Shown: positions 56,930-64,000 of the stretch, piece after piece
Numbering within the stretch: the first letter of the stretch is position 1
Layout: the number at the start of each line of letters is the position of its first letter
Assembly (NCBI RefSeq): GCF_030272615.1
Contig: NC_081408.1
Coordinates: forward strand, 619,870,476 to 619,934,475
DNA length: 64,000 nucleotides
Origin: Cryptomeria japonica
Lineage: Eukaryota > Streptophyta > Pinopsida > Cupressales > Cupressaceae
Direction of reading: 5' to 3'
Made by a program: the position numbers and the translations under genes
Notes under the pieces: model-generated
Seen by the model: only the letters and a program-made list of their open reading frames with translations
What the model was told of the DNA's origin: nothing
Databases searched by the model: none

Positions 56930-57620
56930 AAGTCCATCAGTAGAACACACACTAGCGGTAATGGAGAAATATTGTCTTTGTCGATAGCCGATGAGACTAT
57001 CGGTAAGACTTAATCCGATGGACATTGGCAAAAGATAAAATGCATCGACAAAGGTTATGGCGATAAAGGATCATCGATGTAGACAAAAGCAGTCAGGATT
57101 TTTTTTTTTAAATGTTGGGGAAGGTTGGAATTCCAATGAACACAACAATACAACCGACAATGTTGCCATACCTGTGATGACAAAAATGTCACAGGATGGA
57201 GCCTCCTTCGTCGTCGTAATTGTTGAAATTCTGACATCTCCTTGAAGATGGTCCATCGACAAAACACACACTAGTGGAAATGGAGAAATCATGTCTTGTT
57301 GATAGCTTGCTATTGGTAAGGATTATCTCGATGGACACTAGAAACAGTAAAATGCATCAGCAAATGTTAGGGTGATAAAGGATACAACGAGGTCATAATT
57401 TTGACATCTCGTCACACAAACAGGCCACATAGTGGCAATGGAAAAAGCTTGTCTTGTCAGTAGCTGATGAGGATATCAGTAAGACTTATCCCGATGGACA
57501 CTGACAAAACTAAAATGCATTGGCAAAGGTTACAACGATAAATAAAGGGTCGTTGACAAAGGTTACGCAATAAAGGATGCAACGAGGTCAAAATTTTGAC
57601 GTCTCCCAATCAAAAAAACA
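56930..57620. repeat. Tandem repeat block with CACTA-like starts
   Basis: Three imperfect units starting near 56930, 57247 and 57420. Each opens with a variant of CACACACTAGTGGAAATGG followed by GAGAAAT...TTGTCTT, and contains ATCGGTAAGACTTA-type and GGTTA...CGATAAAGGAT segments. Units vary from about 170 to 320 bp. Short inverted pairs (TCGATAGCCGATGAGACTATCGG) recur. Subterminal repeats of CACTA elements often look like this. Confidence 0.6.
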
Positions 57621-57803
57621 TGTCGCAGGTGCATAGAAATTTCCTACATGGTGTCATCCGAATTTTGACATGAATCTCATCGTCAGAATCACTGACAAAA
57701 AAAAGCGACGAGGATTTTCACCACTAATACGTTTCAATTCTAATGATTAACTGTCTAAGTTCTGACGAATTTGCATTGAAAAACCACTCCAAATGTACTA
57801 GTG
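56950..57803. mobile_element. Possible small CACTA-type non-autonomous element
   Basis: Begins CACTAGCGGTAATGGAG and ends CTCCAAATGTACTAGTG, which in reverse reads CACTAGTACATTTGGAG. The terminal CACTAG and a following TGGAG are shared, which suggests terminal inverted repeats. The flanking triplets (ACA and TCT) do not match, so a 3-bp target duplication is not supported, and the boundaries are uncertain. No coding capacity is evident. It could be an end fragment of the CACTA element whose genes lie at 41470-54720. Confidence 0.35.
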
Positions 57804-58627
57804 TCTACCATCACCATGATCTCTCCCATCGATAGGTAGAATTTCATTGTCTCACTCCTACATCGCTCAATCAGCACTAGGAGCATGGTCATATGTGATC
57901 TAATGTGGGGTATATGCCCCACGTATCCCAGTCCAATCGATGAAACTTAGATCTACATCAAGTCTCAAGACAGTCGATCATATCTCCTGACTAACAAGTA
58001 TATCCATGCTCCATTGCACATCAAACAATAGCTAGTCAGTTTCTTGGACCTCATTGCTACCTTCTTTCCTGTCTCATTTGCCTTTTTAGTGATTCATCAT
58101 GTCCTTTTATCCCTTTTTGCCACTTCCTAATTGAACCCGCCATGGCGAGATCACTTTCCCATAGCCCTTTCTTCTAACTTAGTTCTACCCTAGCGGGTTC
58201 ATGAACCCGTGATCCCATTTCTTTCCCACCCTCTTTGTGCAAACCCGCTATTGCAAAATCACATTCCCACGGTATCCTACTGCAAATCCATCGTACATGA
58301 TATGACGAGAGTGTGTTTTCTAGTTCCATAAATGCTAAAAACAAAACCAAAATAAAATCACAAGATGAGTTTCAGGGGCCTACCTCGCAATCTAACACTC
58401 AATGTCATCTCATGCTGCATCCCCTTCTTTCTTGTTCATTGGGGCAATTTTCTTTCAAGATGCCACTTAGGCTTCATTCCCCATGCACCCTCTCAAGGGG
58501 TCACCCCTTCCCTCATCTTTCTTCCTTTTGTCAATCAAGTCTGAGGCATTTTTTGCTTCTCTCCCTTCATCTTCAAGTCATAGGTGTTTTATTTTTCTTC
58601 GCACTAATGGTATTTTAACATCACCGT
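57804..58627. other. No gene recognised; 3' region of an LTR element
   Basis: Noncoding region ahead of a polypurine tract. Contains a short inverted pair AGCGGGTTCATGAACCCG near 58193, where GGGTTCATGAACCC is a 14-bp perfect palindrome. No coding frame is supported. Confidence 0.5.
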
Positions 58628-58641
58628 GAAGAGGGGCAAAA
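58628..58641 (+). other. Polypurine tract of a missing element
   Basis: GAAGAGGGGCAAAA directly before TGTAGACACC, the expected layout of a polypurine tract and LTR start on the plus strand. Confidence 0.65.
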
Positions 58642-59638
58642 TGTAGACACCTAAAATTTGATTATGCTAGGGCTTTATTTGATAATTAATGGATAATCTA
58701 AGACCATTTAATTAATTAAATCCCCTTTAGCCCTTTCTCTATTAAATAAAATAAATTTACTTTATTTTATTTAATTCATTAGCCTTTTGACCTCTCCCAT
58801 TAATTAATTCTTAATTAATTAATGTCACCTCCTATTCCCATAAATTAATTAATTCTTAATTAATTAATGTCACCTCCTATTCCCATAAATTAATTAATTC
58901 CCCCTTTTTTCTATCCCCTTATTTGAATTAATGAAAATTCAAATATTCCTATTTAGGGCACATGGATCCTAACTCTTAACCACCTAACCCAACCTAGCCT
59001 AACCCCTATCTAACCTACCCCTATCCTTACCCTTTGGGTCCTAACTGACCCTCCCTCCTAACCTCCATGTGTGCACATTCGTCCTTATTTTCCAAATATT
59101 GGAAAATTAATATCTCTTTTGGGTGGTTGTTCCCCAAAAAGACACGTGTTCTTGAGGAAACATGTCATCTCATCCCAAGACATGTGTCCCTCCTTTGGGA
59201 CAAGTGCGTAACCCTCTTCCACATGTCTCCCTTTGGAGTGCCACTTGTCCTCCTTGATGACAAGTTTTGCCTTCTCCCATCCTCTTCTTCTTCTCTCATC
59301 TCCTATTTAACCCCCATCTTTTCTTATGAATTTCATCTACCTTCATTCAATTACATCGTTACTCTACAAAAATCATCACTCACTCCCATTTCATCATCAT
59401 CCATTATCATTTGCAGCCACAATCATGGAGCAATATTAAGCATCTGAAGACGTCATCAAGCATCCATGAAATTGAGGAATAATCAAATCAAAGCGGGCAT
59501 TCTAGTTTGCATTACATTGTTATTTTAGTTTCGTTTTGATTTTATCATTCTATTCTTGAGGTGTATGATGTTTTGTGTATTTTGTAAATTATCTAGATTT
59601 TAATCCCTTTGTATTTCATGCACATTTTTCATCGCACA
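58642..59638 (+). repeat. LTR-like sequence, probable 3' LTR of another element
   Basis: Begins TGTAGACACCTAAAATTTG after a polypurine tract and may end near CATCGCACA. It has an AT-rich first half with two copies of an ATTAATTAATTCTTAATTAA block (58797-58900), much like the outer part of the Tat2 LTR read on the minus strand. Noncoding. The second LTR and the internal region are not in the window. The right end is uncertain because chromovirus protease sequence follows at once. Confidence 0.5.
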
Positions 59639-59654
59639 AAGAGAGTATGTACCA

Positions 59655-60600
59655 CCTCAGTGGATCTTAGTGTTCTCTCTTTGGGTTCCTATAGTGTTGT
59701 GTTGGGTATGGATTGGGTTGAGTCTCATTAGGCTAGGATTGATTGTAATGTAAGAGGGTGCAATGTTTTGATGATAGTGGGAATAATGTGGAGATAGTGG
59801 CTCTACAACAACCTATTTCTCTTTGCATGATTTTCGCTATGTAGATGTAGTGATGTGTGCAGTAGGTTTCTTAGTTTTTGGCAGTGAGGGTGAATAATTT
59901 GGATGAGGGAGATAATTGTGATGATCTCTTTCATCGTCATCCCATCCTCCAGGAGTTCTCAGATGTGTTTCCTACTGAGATTTTGGGTATGCCACCTAAG
60001 TATGACATTGATTTTCAAATAAATTTGGTTCCCGGACTAGAGCTTATATCTAAGGATCCCTATTAGATGACTACTCAGGAGTTGAGTGAGTTAAGGTTTT
60101 AGTTAAAGGAGTTGCTAGCTAAGGGATTCATTTGGCCTAGTGTCTCTCCTTGGGGAGAACCTATGCTATTTGTTAAGAAGAAGGATGGATCACTTCACTT
60201 ATGAATTGATTATCGATAGCTTAATAAGATGATGGTGAAGAACCATTATCCTTTATCGAGGATGCATGCCCTCTTTGATCAGATTAAGGGTGCCAAGGTC
60301 TTCTCAAAGATAGACCTTAAATCAAGGTATCACCAGTTGAGGATTCATGAAGCATATATTAATCATACAATATTTCATACTCAATATGGACATTATGAGT
60401 TTACAATGGTACCTTTTGGGCTTACTAACATGCCCTAGGTGTTCATGAGTTTGATGAATGGATTTTTTGGGACCTATCTTGACAGGTTTGTGCTTGTGTT
60501 ACTTGATGATATATTGTTGTATTTCAGGACAGTGGAGGAGCGTGAGGAACATATGAGGCAGGTTTTGTAGTGACTTCGAAAGAATCAGTTGTATGCCAAT
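59655..60600 (+). pseudogene. Chromovirus protease end and reverse transcriptase
   Basis: The protease tail SVVLGMDWVESH is followed by a broken linker. RT starts at HPILQEFSDVFPTEILGMPP and LVPGLELISKDPY, then [51 protein letters not shown] and [17 protein letters not shown]. The catalytic box is [11 protein letters not shown] (family form VFIDDILVYS). In-frame stops near 60064, 60102, 60203, 60436 and 60568. The catalytic Asp pair is intact. Confidence 0.9.
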
Positions 60601-61330
60601 ATGGCAAAGTGTTAACTTTTTAGGATAGAAGTTAAGTATCTTGGCCATATTATTTCAAGAGAGGGTATCATAGTGGATCCTTTCAAGATTTAGGCTATTG
60701 TGGATTGGCCAACACCCACTAATGTGGGTGAGGTTCACAGTTTCATGGGTCTTGCAAGTTATTATCATAGATTTGTTCAAGATTTCTTGATGATTTCTCA
60801 TCCTATCACTTCTCATCAAAGGAAAGAGGAGAAGTTCATGTGGTCATATCAGTGTGAGAAACATTTTTGAATCCTTAAGGAGAGTTTGACTAGGACACCT
60901 ATTCTAGCAATGCCAGATCCTTTGGGTGATTTTGTGGTGTGCATGGATGCTTCTCTAGAGGGTTTAGGGGTAGTTCTTATGCAGGATGGTTGTGCAATAG
61001 TATGTGAGTCATGTAAACTCAAAGATCACAAGTTGAATTATCCTACTCATGATTTAGAGTTAGAGACATTTGTGCATACTTTGGTGAGATGGAGGCATTT
61101 TATTCTTGGGCATCGCTTTGAGTTGCATAGTGATCATCACAGTTTGCAATATATTTTCACATAGCCAAACCTAAATGCTAGGAAATAATGTTGGATGGAG
61201 TTTCTTTGTGAGTAGGATTTTGAGGTGAATTATATCCAGGGAAAGAAGAATGTGGTGGTTGATGCATTGAGTCATAGGAGGCATGACATTTTAGTATTGA
61301 CTCTCAACATGGGTTTGAGGAGTTAGATTC
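60601..61330 (+). pseudogene. Chromovirus RNase H
   Basis: The thumb/connection contains EVKYLGHIISREGIIVDPFK and VGEVHSFMGLASYYHRFVQD. RNase H blocks: VVCMDASLEGLGVVLMQDG, KLNYPTHDLELETFVHTLVR and LGHRFELHSDHHSLQYIF, followed by FEVNYIQGKKNVVVDALSHR (the intact family has VADALSR). Stops near 60613, 60692, 60868, 61164 and 61190. Confidence 0.88.
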
Positions 61331-62330
61331 TTAGTGCACTTCCTTTAGATGCTTGGTACTAGGAGGTTAGTGGAAAGGATGCTTCAGGCATAGAGCTCTT
61401 GAAATGAGATATGTAGGTTATTTATTGGATTTGGATAGTCTTCTTCATCATTTGGAATGCATATATGTTCCACCTTCAGATGGACTTTGAGTTTCGATCT
61501 TGTTAGAGGCTCATCTTGCACCTTACTCAGCACATCTAGGTGTCAAGAAGATGCACATAGATTTATGATAGTTGTATTATTGGGATGGCATGAGGAGACA
61601 TATAGTAGATTTTGTGTCTTGTTGCTTGGAGTGTTAGTGGGTGAAGGCAGAGCACCAACATCTAGTAGGTTTTTGAAGTCGACCCTGGTTCCAAATGCAA
61701 AATAGGACATCATATCCATGGATTTCATTGTTAGATTGCCTATGTCTTCTCGTCGTGATGATGCTATCATGGTCACTGTTGATAGGTTGACCAAGGTAGC
61801 ACACATCTCTCCTATCAGAGCTTCCTACATGATAATGATAGTGGCTCAAATTTTCATGGAGGATATAGTGAGATTGCATGGCATTCCTCATCAAATTATA
61901 TCATATCATGATCCAGTGTTTACTTCAACATGATTTAGGATCTTAGATAAACTTTAGTTTAGTGTATCATCCTAAGACAGATGATCTTATAAAGAGAGTT
62001 AATTAGGTTTTGGGGGATATGTTGTGGATGTATGTTATGGATCATTAGTCTTGATGGGAGGATTACCTCTATCTGATGGAGTTTGCATATAATAATGGCT
62101 ATCATAGTTTGATTGGTATGTCCGCTTTTCAAAATTTGTATGGATGATTGTGTCATTAGACATTGAGTTGGGATCGTTTGAAGGATAGTGTGCATCTTGG
62201 ATCAAAGATGTTGCAGGATACGAAGTAGCAGGTGACACGTATTAGAAAGCATTTGATGGTTGCGTAGGACAGGAAGAAGAAGTATGTGGATGAGAAGGTG
62301 TTTTTCAAGGTTAATCTATGAAAGAGTCCT
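61331..62330 (+). pseudogene. Chromovirus integrase
   Basis: HHCC region around APYSAHLGVKKMH, YYWDGMRRHIVDFVSCCLEC in one frame. After a shift, SMDFIVRLPMSSRRDDAIMV (first Asp), HGIPHQIISYHDPVFTS (second Asp; family form ISDRDPRF), then a YHPKTDDLIKRVN block where the third catalytic residue, normally Glu before RVN, is Lys. The C-terminal part shows SKLAPHLVGPFQILEQIG and HDVFHVSILRPH. Many stops. Catalytically dead on this evidence. Confidence 0.85.
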
Positions 62331-62529
62331 ATCCATTATAGAAAAGACTCCAAGTTGGCCCCTCATTTGGTTGGACCATTTCAAATTTTGGAGCAGATTG
62401 GTCTTGTAGCTTATCACCTTGTCTTGTCACCCAACTTGTCCCGCATCCATGATGTGTTTCATGTATCTATTTTGAGGCCACATTATCATGATGTGACACA
62501 TGTTTTGGATTGGATGCATTGCAGGTAGA

Positions 62530-62712
62530 GGACGGGCAACTTTCTTTGGAGCCCATGCATATTCTTTAACATCGAGGGTTGAGCCTCAAGGGTCGAGACA
62601 TAGAGCAGGTAAGGGTCCAATGGGACCCTAGCAATGATTCCTCAATGACTTGGGAGGATGCCGCACAAATTAGAGAGACTTACCCCTATTTGTTCTCAAG
62701 CTTCCAGGAGTA
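62530..62712 (+). pseudogene. Chromovirus chromodomain
   Basis: Encodes QLSLEPMHIL, a stop, then HRGLSLKGRDIEQVRVQWDP followed by SSMTWEDAAQIRETYPYLF. This is the chromodomain fold of Del/Tekay integrases (RGKxI-xVLVQW...TWE...YP-LF). In this family it directs insertion towards particular chromatin. One stop lies at its start; otherwise the domain is open to the TAA near 62711. Confidence 0.85.
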
Positions 62713-62734
62713 AGCCTAGGCAAAGGTGGCAGGA
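62713..62734 (+). other. Polypurine tract region of the chromovirus
   Basis: GGCAAAGGTGGCAGGA directly before TGTAGTGTTCC. Confidence 0.7.
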
Positions 62735-64000
62735 TGTAGTGTTCCTCCTTGATTTATCCCTTGATTTATGCATCGATAGACTTATCTAGACTATTATGTG
62801 ATGTTTGATTGATAATTATGACTTATTTATATATCATATACTTATTGATGATGCTATATATTTGATATATGATGAATTATGTTGATGATGATATCTATGT
62901 TTGATTTTTGTGATTTATATGCATTTACTACTCTTGGACGGATTATATTGCCTATGGGATTATGATGGCATCATGATTATACTAACCCCACTTCATGGTT
63001 ATATTTGATGAGATGATACTATGATGATTGTGAATGTCTTACTAGTGTTTTCATGATAGAGATAATGTCATACCACTCATTATGAGCATGATATGACATT
63101 GCAATTCTCTCTCACTTTCTTGATCATTTATGATGTAATAAGTTATCTTATGGTTATTGGTGATTCCAGGCTTGCAGGTACCAGACATTGAATCCACCCG
63201 GCTTCATAGGTCTAAGTGTGTCTTTAAACCAATGAAAATTTGATTGGAGATGGCATGAGTTCCCTCTACACACTTTAGGCTTAAGTTGTCATCCTTGTCA
63301 TTTTATGCGTCTTGGCTTGAGTCAGTGGGATTCATATAGTTTAATTAAATTAAATTAAAGAATAGTTTGATATTTAGTTATTTATTGGGTGATTTATTAG
63401 TATTTAGTTTATTCGCTTGATTAATGATTCTTAAGCTTTGGTTTATTGGTGCATTAATATTTATTTATTGATTTGAATGTTTATTGGGGTATTTATTGTT
63501 TATTGTTTAAATATTTTTATTATTTATAGTTGTGGCTTTAATTTGGGTATTTATTTATATTATCCTTGGCTATTCTATTATTGGGCTCTTATATTGTATT
63601 GTGCCCATGATTTATTTAATTACTACTTGTTTATTCTATTATTATTTCCTTTTTTACCTATTGGGTTAATTAAATATTATATTTTGTATCTACCATATTT
63701 TTCTATTGATTAAGATATTGGGGTAAATTAACTAAATAATATTTTATATGTACTTACCTTTGTATTTGAGAGGGTTGGTATGAAATATATTTTTTATAGA
63801 ATTTTATGATTGGCCGACATGTTTCTATAGTTTTTGAATATTTTTCTCTATAATGGATTTCCTATGCATTTGCCTGGGTTGGCTTTTTGGTTGAGTTTGC
63901 GATTGATAAAGGATTGAAGAATTTGGATTTTTTTTGAGCTTGAATTGGAATTGTGTTACGCTTCTTCTGATTTTGGGATTTTCATAACTTCTAAGATTCA
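62735..64000 (+). repeat. Chromovirus 3' LTR, running off the window
   Basis: Starts TGTAGTGTTCCTCC, 23 bp after the chromodomain stop. Noncoding, AT-rich, with GATGAT-type short repeats near 62830-63130. The other end is beyond the window, so its length and integrity are unknown. Confidence 0.7.

Larger units (their letters stand above)
59640..62734 (+). mobile_element. 5'-truncated chromovirus (Ty3/gypsy, Del/Tekay-like)
   Basis: Plus-strand pol region: protease C-terminal end, RT, RNase H, integrase and a C-terminal chromodomain, followed by a polypurine tract and LTR start. Gag and most of protease are missing on the left. The chromodomain after integrase defines chromoviruses; block order and wording resemble the Del/Tekay branch. 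Numerous stops and frameshifts. Confidence 0.88.

Noticed and set aside
55879-57292. Short frames in the 55-57 kb region as host genes
   Set aside because: Under 75 codons, no domain, AT-rich DNA or tandem repeats, and no splice context linking them.

Overview
The window looks like intergenic DNA of a large-genome seed plant, most likely a gymnosperm. This is inferred from several layers of nested LTR retrotransposons, unusually long LTRs (1.1-1.65 kb), and the absence of any recognisable host gene, tRNA or rRNA. No species can be named from the sequence alone. Almost every recognisable protein is a retrotransposon or DNA-transposon protein, and nearly all are interrupted by stops or frameshifts. 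LEFT NEST (1-41432), all elements on the minus strand. The host element is a Ty3/gypsy element of Tat type (Tat2). Its integrase starts at 14391, its gag ends at 20699, its leader runs to 31286 and its 5' LTR starts at 31287. It was split repeatedly. Copia-A1 sits in its integrase; only the 5' LTR, the primer site and the gag start are left (274-14390). Copia-B2 (20942-28655, TSD TGAAC) sits in its leader. Copia-A2 (32125-37602) sits in its LTR. A second Tat element (Tat1, 739-13477, TSD ATACT) is inserted inside the Copia-A1 LTR. A Copia-B LTR end (1-273) cuts the Copia-A1 gag. A truncated copia (Copia-D, about 38236-41432) closes the nest. MIDDLE (41433-54960). This is plus-strand CACTA (En/Spm-like) material: an inverted duplication of a DUF4216 segment around a (GAT)n/(ATC)n centre (41470-42443), a 232-bp tandem repeat, a SET-domain reading frame (51208-51935), and exon pieces resembling Transposase_24 (53200-54720). 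A complete but decayed copia element (Copia-E, 42895-50657, TSD ATATG) is inserted in it. RIGHT (54960-64000). There are about 2 kb with nothing recognisable, a tandem-repeat block with CACTA-like ends (56930-57803), a polypurine tract plus LTR of an otherwise missing element (58642 to about 59638), then a 5'-truncated plus-strand chromovirus with protease end, RT, RNase H, integrase and chromodomain (59640-62734), and the start of its 3' LTR (62735 to the end). POINTS OF MOST INTEREST: a SET methyltransferase-like domain beside a CACTA transposase; an LTR element with four zinc knuckles and a huge charged coiled-coil protein but no pol; a Tat element without recognisable Gag capsid that carries an antisense plant-mobile-domain gene; and a 1-kb palindrome of transposase sequence. 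Coordinates of LTRs, primer sites and target-site duplications were read directly from the sequence. Family names rest on motif recognition, and no database search was possible.
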